From an uncultured Chitinophagaceae bacterium (GTDB lineage: Bacteria > Bacteroidota > Bacteroidia > Chitinophagales > Chitinophagaceae), in the NCBI GenBank assembly GCA_946885335.1, contig CAMPGG010000029.1, positions 1 through 18,695 of the forward strand: a stretch of 18,695 nt of DNA. The letters are read 5' to 3'. The stretch's first letter is position 1. The number at the start of each line of letters is the position of its first letter. Below are positions 1 to 7,277 of this stretch, piece after piece. A program made the position numbers and the translations under genes. Below the pieces are notes generated by a model. The model saw only the letters and a program-made list of their open reading frames with translations, searched no databases and had not been told where the DNA came from.

Positions 1-301
1 TGTAGTATCGATTTGTTTACTCAGAAAAAAATAAACGAGTAATTCGAGAGTCAGAAAATTTAGTAACTTTTAATATATTGGATTTCAATAGGATACGGGA
101 CTGAGTGTTACACCCTCTCTCTCCGCTGTTAAATAAGCTTTATATGTAACGCTTGTATTTGAAATAAATACAAGCGTTTTTTTGTAAATTAGGTGTCTCC
201 CTTATCAACTGGTAAAATCCGACATGTTTTACTAACCCTCGCTTCATGTCAAGTTTCAAATCACAGAAAATTTAAAACAATTCATTAATCTTATGTAATC
301 A
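1..301. other. Left intergenic region without a recognisable gene
   Basis: No convincing coding frame is visible on either strand. The stretch is AT-rich and contains the strong terminator at 148-183, which would end a transcript entering from the left. Between the terminator and the SDR start at 302 there is a small inverted repeat (GTAAAA at 212-217 and TTTTAC at 227-232, 9-nt spacer) that could be an operator but is too short to call. I found no good Bacteroidota -7 element (TAnnTTTG) in front of the SDR gene, so its promoter is not located. Confidence 0.6.
148..183 (+). terminator. Rho-independent terminator of an upstream gene
   Basis: A perfect 13-bp inverted repeat is present (148-160 pairs with 166-178) with a 5-nt loop (GAAAT, 161-165). 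The right arm runs into a tract of seven T residues (177-183). This is the textbook form of an intrinsic terminator read left to right. The gene it serves lies to the left of the window or is a short RNA in the first 147 bases that I cannot identify. There is no matching A-tract on the left side, so it should act mainly on the plus strand. It makes a natural left boundary for the cluster. Confidence 0.85.
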
Positions 302-1144
302 ATGAAACCAAAATCAAGAACAATTCTGATTACAGGAGTCTCCTCCGGCATCGGTTATGGTATGGCAAAGGAATTTATCAGCCGGGATTATAAAGTATTT
401 GGCAGTGTCAGAAAAGAGGAAGATGTGCAAAGACTTAAATCGGAATTGGGTGAAAAATTTATTCCGCTTATAATAGACGTAACGAATCAATCATTGATCA
501 ACAAGGCTGCGGAAAAAGTACATTCGTACTTAGAAGGAAATGGCTTAGGTGGCCTGATTAATAACTCTGGTATTTCCATTCCCGGACCGGTTGAGTACCT
601 GGATATAGATAGAGCCTCATATAGTTTTGATGTTAATGTCCTGGGAGTTCTTAGAGTAACGAAAGCTTTTCTTCCACTCATGGGAACTCAAAATGAGCAT
701 CCTGTTCTTCCAGGCCGCATACTGAATATCAGTTCTGTTTCCGGGAAAATCTCCGCTCCTTATTTGGCTGCTTATACAGGCACCAAGCATGCGTTAGAAG
801 GAATTTCACATTGCTTAAGAAAAGAATTACTTCCGTTTGGAATTGATGTTGTGATTATCGGACCCGGCCAGGTGCAGACTCCTATTTGGGATAAGGAATC
901 ATTAGATGAGTTCCAGGATACAAAGTATATTTCTTCTATGATGAAATTCTTCACTTACCTGGTTTATAAAGGAAAGAAAGGTATGACATCAGCAGAATGT
1001 TCACGAAGAATTGCCGATATTTTTGAAACTGAAAAACCAAAAACCCGTTACGCTATTGTTCAAAATAAATTTAAGGACTGGATTCTGCCTTTGTTGTTGC
1101 CGGATCGTGTTGTTGACCGCATTACTTTAAAGAAACTAATGTAA
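302..1144 (+). CDS. SDR family NADP(H)-dependent oxidoreductase
   Basis: This is a classical short-chain dehydrogenase/reductase of 280 residues, a normal length for the family. It has the Rossmann cofactor motif TGVSSGIG (11-18), a basic residue at Arg37 that suggests NADP(H) preference, and the NNSG motif (87-90, a variant of NNAG). The catalytic residues are Ser145 and the YxxxK pair Tyr158/Lys162, followed by a PG turn (188-189). There is no signal peptide or membrane segment, so it should be cytosolic. The substrate cannot be read from sequence; the overall look resembles the hydroxysteroid/retinol-type SDRs acting on hydrophobic alcohols or ketones. It lies tail to tail with the phosphopantetheinyl transferase (12-bp gap), so it is transcribed apart from it. 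A role in tailoring the lipid product is inferred from position only. Start chosen because the Rossmann strand begins at once after it. Confidence 0.85.
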   Translation: MKPKSRTILITGVSSGIGYGMAKEFISRDYKVFGSVRKEEDVQRLKSELGEKFIPLIIDVTNQSLINKAAEKVHSYLEGNGLGGLINNSGISIPGPVEYLDIDRASYSFDVNVLGVLRVTKAFLPLMGTQNEHPVLPGRILNISSVSGKISAPYLAAYTGTKHALEGISHCLRKELLPFGIDVVIIGPGQVQTPIWDKESLDEFQDTKYISSMMKFFTYLVYKGKKGMTSAECSRRIADIFETEKPKTRYAIVQNKFKDWILPLLLPDRVVDRITLKKLM

Positions 1145-1156
1145 ACGAAAAAAATA

Positions 1157-1909
1157 CTAATCAAGCTTATAATCCCAATAAGAAATATCCAGATACCTTT
1201 TTTCAACAGCAATTGCCGCCTTGTAGCCTGCAGCCGGAAACAAATCCTGAATATGCCAATCAGAATCATCATTAATTGACGTTATTATTTTTATTGGTGA
1301 TAAAGTTTTTCCATTTATCAATGTGACATCAATTTGTTCAAGCGGAAATGAAACACCTTTTCCCATTGCTTTAATCAATGCTTCTTTTCTTGTCCAGTAT
1401 TGAAAAAATATTTCAGCCAGATTTTCCCTGTTACATCTTTTAAGTGCATTTATTTCACCGGGTGAAAAAAACCTGTTTGCAACCTGGACAACATCAATAC
1501 TGTCCTTTATTCGCTCAACATCAATACCAATATTTCGATTAAGCGTTATGGCATAAAGCACCACATTTTCTGAATGTGATAAATTAAAACAAATGGAATC
1601 GTTATCATTTTTTACTACAACCTGCGGTTTCCCAAAGGATGTATATTCAAAGCAGATTTCATGTGGCTTCATTCCAAGATAACCGGCAAGGATGATTCGA
1701 AGAATTCCACGGGCCATGATAAACCTGTTCTGATCTTTTTCAAAATAAAATTTTTCGGCTCTTAATAATTCATCGGTTGAAAGATTTCTTTTTATGCTTT
1801 CAATATGCGAACTATGTTCATCCAGCAACATTCGCCAGATATGAACATCACTTGAGGAGATCAATTGCCCGGGAACTGCATGATGCCATTGTGTATTCTC
1901 AGTTACCAT
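1157..1909 (-). CDS. 4'-phosphopantetheinyl transferase, Sfp type
   Basis: The 250-residue protein has the length and motifs of Sfp/Gsp-type transferases, which move the phosphopantetheine arm of coenzyme A onto the conserved serine of carrier proteins. Visible motifs are NLSHSE (109-114), GIDVE (128-132, magnesium-binding Asp130 and Glu132) and WTRKEALIKAMGKG (172-185, with Lys175 and Glu176). The likely clients are the two ACPs of the PKS (Ser39 and Ser1830) and the T domain of the NRPS (Ser1029). It is the last gene of a three-gene minus-strand unit, 18 nt after the P450 stop, so it is probably co-transcribed with it. After the stop the minus strand runs into a T-rich tract (seven T), but I see no clear hairpin there. 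The family call is firm; client identity is inferred from context. Confidence 0.93.
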   Translation of the reverse strand: MVTENTQWHHAVPGQLISSSDVHIWRMLLDEHSSHIESIKRNLSTDELLRAEKFYFEKDQNRFIMARGILRIILAGYLGMKPHEICFEYTSFGKPQVVVKNDNDSICFNLSHSENVVLYAITLNRNIGIDVERIKDSIDVVQVANRFFSPGEINALKRCNRENLAEIFFQYWTRKEALIKAMGKGVSFPLEQIDVTLINGKTLSPIKIITSINDDSDWHIQDLFPAAGYKAAIAVEKRYLDISYWDYKLD

Positions 1910-1927
1910 TCTTACTAAAAAATTCTT

Positions 1928-3277
1928 TTAATTTCTGCGATGTAACGTCATCTTCATACCATATTTGGGTCGGAGGTTAATGAGCGGTAATAATTCTACC
2001 GGGTGACCAGGAACAAGCTTGAGCCGCCAGGATTGCGCAACTAATGCAATTGCCAATGTTCCCAACATCCACGCAAAAGGCTCGCCTATACATGAACGTG
2101 GCCCCCTGCTGAATGGGAAATACTCATATTTCGAATTCAAACCGTGAGTATGCTTGTCCCATTCACATGGATCGAATTTTTCAGGATCAGCATAAAAACG
2201 GGGATCACGTTGTACCAGGTATGGACTCATCAACACAATGCTGCCCCGGGGCACAATATATTTGTCAATAGCAAAGTCTCCTATTGCCTGTCGTGGTATG
2301 ACATAAGAAGGCGGATATAAACGCATCGACTCACCAAAAACCATCCGGCAATATTTCAGATTGGGAATATCTTCCGCCACGGGTAATCTTCCGTTCAGTA
2401 CACTATCAAGTTCTTTATGCAATGCTGCTTCAGCCTCGGGGTTTTGAGATAGAAGATACCATGTCCAGGTGAGTGCAGTTGAAGTGGTATCAAATGCAGT
2501 GAGAAAAAGTGTGATGGCTTCATCCCTGATTTCCTGTTCGCTCAATCCGCCATTACCATTCTCATCTTGCGAACGAAGCAATATTGAAAGCAGGTCCCCA
2601 TTATTCATTTTGTTTTGCCGGCGTTCTTCAATCATCCTGCGGATGGTATCATCAAGTCTTTCCTTAGCCTTATAAAACCGCAGGTTGCCGGGCAAGGGAA
2701 GTTTAAGTAACCATTCTGAAAAAGGTAATGATATTCTTCCAAACAAACCCGTTGCAGTGTCGAGTGCATTACTGATCTCAGGGGCTTCTTCTGCGATGTC
2801 TGCATTGAATAATGATTTCCCTGCAATGGCTATACTCATATGGGTCATTTCATCCTTCATATCAGTTTTCATTCCATCCTCCCACCTGTTCATCATTTGT
2901 GATATACATTTTGTCACAGCCGGTACATATGATTCGATCATGTTGCGGTGAAAAGCCGGTTGAATCATTCGTGAATGTCGCTTATGAAATTCCCCTTCAC
3001 TTGTTAGCAATCCCTCTCCTAATAATTCCTTTGCCATTTCCAAGGGCCGGCCTTTTACAAAATTCCGGTGCTGTACAGTCAATACTTCTTTGATATAATC
3101 CGGGTGATTCAAAAGAATGATCCGTATTGGTCCCATTTTAAAATGAACAATGTCACCATATTCCCTTGCAATTTTTTTTAAAAACCCAATACTGTCACGA
3201 CGATAACTAAACAAGTGATCTAATGGAAATTTTGATTTAGGTCCCGGTGGAAGTTTAGATCTGTCAACAGTACTCAT
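1928..3277 (-). CDS. Cytochrome P450 monooxygenase
   Basis: This 449-residue soluble P450 begins with a proline-rich segment (PPGP, 10-13) and has no membrane anchor. The I-helix oxygen-activation segment is TAFDTT (260-265), with acid Asp263 and Thr264; the usual pattern is AGx(E/D)T. The ExxR motif is Glu316-Ser-Met-Arg319. The haem loop is FSRGPRSCIG (389-398), with Cys396 as the iron ligand. The family inserts one oxygen atom into C-H bonds or forms epoxides using electrons from a ferredoxin or other partner. No redox partner is encoded in this window, so one must come from elsewhere. It sits 18 nt behind the tandem KASIII gene and 18 nt ahead of the transferase gene, which argues for one operon. 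Hydroxylation of the fatty acyl chain, perhaps creating the site for sulfation, is a contextual guess. The subfamily cannot be assigned by eye. Confidence 0.93.
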   Translation of the reverse strand: MSTVDRSKLPPGPKSKFPLDHLFSYRRDSIGFLKKIAREYGDIVHFKMGPIRIILLNHPDYIKEVLTVQHRNFVKGRPLEMAKELLGEGLLTSEGEFHKRHSRMIQPAFHRNMIESYVPAVTKCISQMMNRWEDGMKTDMKDEMTHMSIAIAGKSLFNADIAEEAPEISNALDTATGLFGRISLPFSEWLLKLPLPGNLRFYKAKERLDDTIRRMIEERRQNKMNNGDLLSILLRSQDENGNGGLSEQEIRDEAITLFLTAFDTTSTALTWTWYLLSQNPEAEAALHKELDSVLNGRLPVAEDIPNLKYCRMVFGESMRLYPPSYVIPRQAIGDFAIDKYIVPRGSIVLMSPYLVQRDPRFYADPEKFDPCEWDKHTHGLNSKYEYFPFSRGPRSCIGEPFAWMLGTLAIALVAQSWRLKLVPGHPVELLPLINLRPKYGMKMTLHRRN

Positions 3278-3295
3278 ATATCTGATAACTAAAAT

Positions 3296-5314
3296 TCAAA
3301 AATGGTAAATAGCACATCCAACCTGTAACCCAGAGCCAACAGAAATCATAAGTCCAATATCGCCAGGCTTGACAATGTCTTTATTATATGCATAGCTAAA
3401 AGCATATGGCAATGAAGAAGAAAATAAATCAGTCCCATCTCCTACAACATCAACAAACTTTTCTAATGGAAGATTTAAACTCTTACTCAAATTCGAAATA
3501 AATTTGGATGAAATTTGCGGAGGAAAAACTATATCTATTTTATTCAGATCATGTCCTTCCACCTGCATCAATTCCTGTACAGCAGGTAAAATGCAGTTGA
3601 TATATAATTCTTCGAGATTTTTGTCTTTTTCAATATTAAGGTATGAATCAGCCTCGCTGGTTTTATAATAAGTTGTGTATGCATCCTGAAATTCCAGATC
3701 ATAGTTGAATAAAAATCGGGAAAACCCTTTGCTACCGGATGAAGCTGCATCAAGAATAAATGCTGAACCGGTTTCTCGAATCCCCATCAACCCATTCGAT
3801 TGCTTGCCGGAATTGTTTTCATATTCTGCTGCAATAACCATGGCGGTATTGCAGCTTTTAGCCGAGATCATTTGTTGTGCAACATAGCATGCATTCAGAA
3901 ACCCGACCGAGCCATTGAAAATATCAAAGGCCAGGGTTTTCTTATTATCATCTGCTGATGCAGTAGCATTCATATCCAGCTCTCCGGCGAGCAATGCTGC
4001 AAATGCAGGCTCCAAAATATATTCACTGCGGTAAATGCCGGCAAAAATCAACAAATCAATTTCATCGCATGCATAGGAGGAATTATTAAGACAATTTGTG
4101 GCAGCATATTTCAATAATTCAATAGAACTTTTTTCACTACTTATCTCAGGAGGAATGGTGCCAACACTTTCAATGCGAATTCTGTTATCAACATGGTTTG
4201 AAACCGAACTGACTAACTTAGCCGGGTTTTCATTTTGATGAATATTTTTTTTTGATTTCCCTACTCTTAAACGATCAGGCAGATCATCAAAAACATAAAG
4301 CGCTGTACCGGTAGTGAGACCCGAAGCAGAGATACTAAATACTACCCTGTCTCCTGTATTGATCTTATTATTTCTTATTTCATCTGCAATGGCAATGAAA
4401 TGTGCAGTGGATGCGGTATTACCCCGCTGCTCAAGGTTATTAATGGTATTGTCATCACGACTGATCCTGTTTTTTAATAAACGATTTATTTCACGGCTTG
4501 CACTATTAAGTGTCATCCTTGATGTTTGATGCATCACCAAATGCTGAAAACTTTCAGGAGGCCATTCAGCACGGTTCAGTGTATTAATTGAATGAGCTGC
4601 ACCGGATTTAATTGCTACATCTGTTAAGTTTACTGAATCTGTATGCATAATAAACCCGCCCCCTTCCGAGGCTTTAGCGACACAAAATGGACTGTACCGT
4701 CCGAAAGTCTGAAGTTCAAATTCCTGGAACCCGGTTTTACTGTCCTCTGCTTTCTCTATTATTAATGCTGCAGCTGCATCACCCAATGTCAGGCATGCAA
4801 GCCGGTGATCCATAAAACCATCAATTTCCTTTTGTGCTGTTTTGGTAAGATGTGTTATGTATTCTCCACTTACTACCATTCCCCGCCGGATGGTACCAGA
4901 ACTTATAAATGAATTTATAACATGAATACCGGTAAACATACCTGCACAAGCATTCGCTATATCAAAGACTAGTGCGCCGGTGAAACCAAAATATTTTTTG
5001 AGTTTAATTGAAGTGCTGGGTTCAAAACAAATCATTCCCGGGCCATCCCACCGGGAAATATTACAGCAGACCAGGAGATCAATATCGGATGGATTATATT
5101 TTGAATTAGCCAGGCAATCAGCAACTGCCTTTTTTGCAAGGTCAATGGAAAACTCACTCTCACCCGCTACTCGCCTTGTTTTGATCCCTGTTATATTTTC
5201 AAGCGGGAACTGAATTTTGTTTTTACAACCCTGCATCACTTCAACAGTAGAAAATATTTTGGGGGGAAGATAGGTGCCTATACTCTCGATGATGGTGTTC
5301 TGTTTTTTATACAT
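3296..5314 (-). CDS. Tandem ketoacyl-ACP synthase III-like protein with one intact and one degenerate domain
   Basis: At 672 residues this is twice the usual KASIII (FabH-like) length and reads as two thiolase-fold units. Unit 1 (about 6-345) keeps the full triad: Cys123 in NACAGM, His262 in MHQTSR and Asn299 in RGNTAS, with the typical C-terminal glycine-rich strand (SASGLTTGTALYVF). Unit 2 (about 378-672) aligns along its length, including the closing segment SVGSGLQVGCAIYHF. However, the cysteine position is Ser469 (FNGSVGF), the histidine position is proline (VFPPQ, 596-600) and the asparagine region reads GDGTD (625-629). Family knowledge: KASIII enzymes condense acyl thioesters or transfer acyl groups; PqsBC is a precedent for an active/inactive KASIII pair. 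The fusion could be a covalent version of such a dimer. It is the first gene of the minus-strand unit and divergent from the ligase. Its reaction is unknown; chain release, starter formation or acyl transfer are all possible. Confidence 0.88.
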   Translation of the reverse strand: MYKKQNTIIESIGTYLPPKIFSTVEVMQGCKNKIQFPLENITGIKTRRVAGESEFSIDLAKKAVADCLANSKYNPSDIDLLVCCNISRWDGPGMICFEPSTSIKLKKYFGFTGALVFDIANACAGMFTGIHVINSFISSGTIRRGMVVSGEYITHLTKTAQKEIDGFMDHRLACLTLGDAAAALIIEKAEDSKTGFQEFELQTFGRYSPFCVAKASEGGGFIMHTDSVNLTDVAIKSGAAHSINTLNRAEWPPESFQHLVMHQTSRMTLNSASREINRLLKNRISRDDNTINNLEQRGNTASTAHFIAIADEIRNNKINTGDRVVFSISASGLTTGTALYVFDDLPDRLRVGKSKKNIHQNENPAKLVSSVSNHVDNRIRIESVGTIPPEISSEKSSIELLKYAATNCLNNSSYACDEIDLLIFAGIYRSEYILEPAFAALLAGELDMNATASADDNKKTLAFDIFNGSVGFLNACYVAQQMISAKSCNTAMVIAAEYENNSGKQSNGLMGIRETGSAFILDAASSGSKGFSRFLFNYDLEFQDAYTTYYKTSEADSYLNIEKDKNLEELYINCILPAVQELMQVEGHDLNKIDIVFPPQISSKFISNLSKSLNLPLEKFVDVVGDGTDLFSSSLPYAFSYAYNKDIVKPGDIGLMISVGSGLQVGCAIYHF

Positions 5315-5351
5315 AGTTCCAGATTAGAACCTGAGTTTAGCAATAAACATT

Positions 5352-5382
5352 CACAGTTATCAATTGATCCGGCAACGACCAA
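5352..5382 (-). promoter_or_regulatory. Candidate Bacteroidota-type promoter for the KASIII/P450/transferase unit
   Basis: Read on the minus strand there is a TTG (complement of 5380-5382), a 20-nt spacer, and TAACTGTG (complement of 5352-5359). This matches the Bacteroidota consensus TTG-N(17-23)-TAnnTTTG with a single mismatch in the -7 box. It lies about 40 nt in front of the KASIII start at 5314. The match is short and could arise by chance in AT-rich DNA. Confidence 0.3.
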
Positions 5383-5389
5383 TTAAAAG

Positions 5390-5453
5390 AATCAGACAGT
5401 TTAAATGTAAGCTTATTTTCCCGGAAAAAACTTTACATTAGATGTATCTGATT
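5390..5453. promoter_or_regulatory. Long imperfect dyad in the divergent region
   Basis: Two 21-nt arms (5390-5410 and 5433-5453) are inverted copies with 16 of 21 positions matching. The outer seven (AATCAGA/TCTGATT) and inner seven (AATGTAA/TTACATT) positions pair perfectly, with a mismatched centre. The 22-nt spacer itself contains a near-palindrome (TTTTCCCGGAAAA, 5416-5428). The right arm is followed by five T residues (5452-5456). It could be a compound operator for a dimeric regulator shared by both units, or an mRNA hairpin in the leader of the ligase transcript. Confidence 0.5.
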
Positions 5454-5555
5454 TTTAACAGGAGGTAGCCATACCAAAAGTATTTTTTCCTCCGATGCTG
5501 ATCAATGTCGCAGTATTTTCATTTTTGATAAGGGATCATTTTTTAATGTCTTTAT

Positions 5556-7277
5556 ATGACGAAAAAGCCAACTTCGCTGGTTGATATTTTACAGTGGCGG
5601 GCAATGAACCAGCCACATCAGTTGGCTTATCGATTCCTGTTAGATGGAGAATATGACGAAGTTTGTTTGTCTTATCAAGAACTGGATCAACGAGCACGTT
5701 CAATCGCTGCATTACTTCAGTCTTCCGCAAAAGTTGGCGATCGGGCATTGTTACTTTATCCGCCAGGTTTGGATTTTATTGTCGCCTATTTTGGTTGCCT
5801 GTATGCCAGGATAATAGCTATTCCGGCTTACCCTCCTCATCCCAATCGTCTTGAAAAAACTTTACCGACAATTTTACGTATAGCTGCTGACGCTAAGCCA
5901 TCAGTAGCACTGTTAACCTCAACTCTCTTTGAGAATATAAGTTCTCAAAATGCAATTAAGAATAAGTTTGGCACCATAAAGTTGCTGGTAACAGACTGCG
6001 ATGAAGTCAATGATTTAACTGGGAAATGGCAGCAACCTGGAATTGCAGGGAACGACACAGCATTCCTCCAATATACATCTGGTTCTACTACCATACCGAG
6101 AGGTGTAATGGTAACGCACAGCAATTTAATGCATAACCTGGACCTTATCGAAGAGTCTTTCGGACTAACAAGTAAAAGCCAAACTGTCTTTTGGTTGCCG
6201 CCATATCATGATATGGGACTGATAGGAATATTACAATCCCTTTATACAGGATACCCTGTTACTTTGATGCCTCATTTGATGTTTCTACAACGACCTTTTC
6301 GGTGGCTCCAGGCAATCTCTCGTTTCCGGGCCACCTGTAGTGGCGGCCCAAATTTCGCTTATGATTTATGTATCAGGAAGGTAAAGCCAGAACAAAGGGA
6401 ACAACTTGATCTCAGCTCATGGGAAGTTGCATTTAACGGTGCCGAACCAATCTATAATAAAACATTGGAGCAATTTGCAAACTACTTTTCCCCTTGCGGT
6501 TTTCGTCGTGAAGCCTTTTTACCTTGTTACGGTTTGGCCGAGGCAACATTAATGGTCGTTGGAGCGCCGAAATCAAGATTCCCTGTAACCCAAAACCTGA
6601 TGACTTCAGGGCTTGAACAAAATCAGGTCATAATCTCTCCTAACAAAAATGAGGACACCCGGACAGTTGTAAGTTGCGGGAAAAACATGCCCAATCAGAA
6701 AATAAGAATTGTAAATGCACATACGCTGGCACTAAGTCCTGCGGATCAAATCGGGGAAATTTGGGTGAGTGGGCCAAGCGTTGCAAGTGGTTATTGGAAC
6801 AAACCTTTGGAGTCAGAGTTAACATTTGGTGCCCGATTGTCCGACTTTAACGAAGGGCCATTTTTGCGTACCGGTGATCTTGGATTTCTTCATGATGGAG
6901 AGTTATATGTAACCGGCCGAATCAAAAACCTGATTATCTCCGATGGCAAAAATCACTATTCTCATGACATAGAAAGAACAGTCGAAAAATCTCATCCAGC
7001 CATCAGGTTGGCAGGATGCGCGGTTTTTTCAATCAGCAATTCTGAAAGTGAAGACATCATTGTCATTGCAGAGATCGAACATAAAATTACTGTAAAGGCA
7101 GAGGAAGTTAAAAAGGCTATCCGCCAGGCTGTAGCAATTCATCATGAGTTGCATGTTGACGATATCAGGCTAATCAGTCCGGGTGGAATACCAAGAACTA
7201 CCAGTGGGAAAATAAAACATTATCTCTGCAAAACTAATTACATAGCCGGAAGCATGAATGAAATCGCATTAACATGA
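5556..7277 (+). CDS. Fatty acyl-AMP ligase (FAAL)
   Basis: This 573-residue adenylate-forming enzyme starts with the usual FAAL opening (LVDILQWRAMNQP, 8-20). It carries the ATP-binding loop YTSGSTTIPRGV (173-184, with Arg in place of the common Lys), the FAAL signature WLPPYHDMGLIG (213-224), YGLAEAT (325-331), TGDLG (439-443) and the C-terminal lysine in TSGKIK (Lys552). The stretch near 345-375 corresponds to the FAAL-specific insertion that favours transfer of the acyl group to an ACP rather than to CoA. It should activate a free fatty acid with ATP and pass it to a carrier protein. The obvious partner is the N-terminal ACP of the PKS two genes downstream. Its stop overlaps the start of the next gene by ATGA. 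The start has no good Shine-Dalgarno sequence, as is common in Bacteroidota. Chain length preference cannot be read from sequence. Confidence 0.93.
   Translation: MTKKPTSLVDILQWRAMNQPHQLAYRFLLDGEYDEVCLSYQELDQRARSIAALLQSSAKVGDRALLLYPPGLDFIVAYFGCLYARIIAIPAYPPHPNRLEKTLPTILRIAADAKPSVALLTSTLFENISSQNAIKNKFGTIKLLVTDCDEVNDLTGKWQQPGIAGNDTAFLQYTSGSTTIPRGVMVTHSNLMHNLDLIEESFGLTSKSQTVFWLPPYHDMGLIGILQSLYTGYPVTLMPHLMFLQRPFRWLQAISRFRATCSGGPNFAYDLCIRKVKPEQREQLDLSSWEVAFNGAEPIYNKTLEQFANYFSPCGFRREAFLPCYGLAEATLMVVGAPKSRFPVTQNLMTSGLEQNQVIISPNKNEDTRTVVSCGKNMPNQKIRIVNAHTLALSPADQIGEIWVSGPSVASGYWNKPLESELTFGARLSDFNEGPFLRTGDLGFLHDGELYVTGRIKNLIISDGKNHYSHDIERTVEKSHPAIRLAGCAVFSISNSESEDIIVIAEIEHKITVKAEEVKKAIRQAVAIHHELHVDDIRLISPGGIPRTTSGKIKHYLCKTNYIAGSMNEIALT

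Larger units (their letters stand above)
5315..5555. promoter_or_regulatory. Divergent control region between the two main transcription units
   Basis: The 241-bp gap separates the minus-strand KASIII/P450/transferase unit from the plus-strand assembly-line genes, so promoters for both should lie here. It holds a long imperfect dyad (5390-5453) and a candidate minus-strand promoter (5352-5382), listed separately. An AGGAGGT sequence at 5460-5466 looks like a ribosome binding site but has no ATG, GTG or TTG at proper spacing. I could not find a convincing plus-strand -7/-33 pair. No regulator gene is encoded in the window. Confidence 0.6.

Noticed and set aside
44..130. A possible tRNA or tmRNA-like 3' end just upstream of the terminator (ending CTCTCTCCGCT).
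   Set aside because: There is no canonical T-loop (TTCRA), no D-arm GG, no anticodon arm and only a partial acceptor stem, so no RNA gene can be supported.
212..232. Inverted repeat GTAAAA/TTTTAC upstream of the SDR gene as an operator.
   Set aside because: Six-base arms in AT-rich DNA are expected by chance and no promoter is recognisable nearby.
5460..5584. AGGAGGT at 5460-5466 followed by a short frame (ATG at 5495, stop at 5582-5584, 29 codons) overlapping the ligase start, as a possible leader peptide.
   Set aside because: The ATG is 28 nt from the Shine-Dalgarno-like sequence, no other start fits, and the peptide has no recognisable features.
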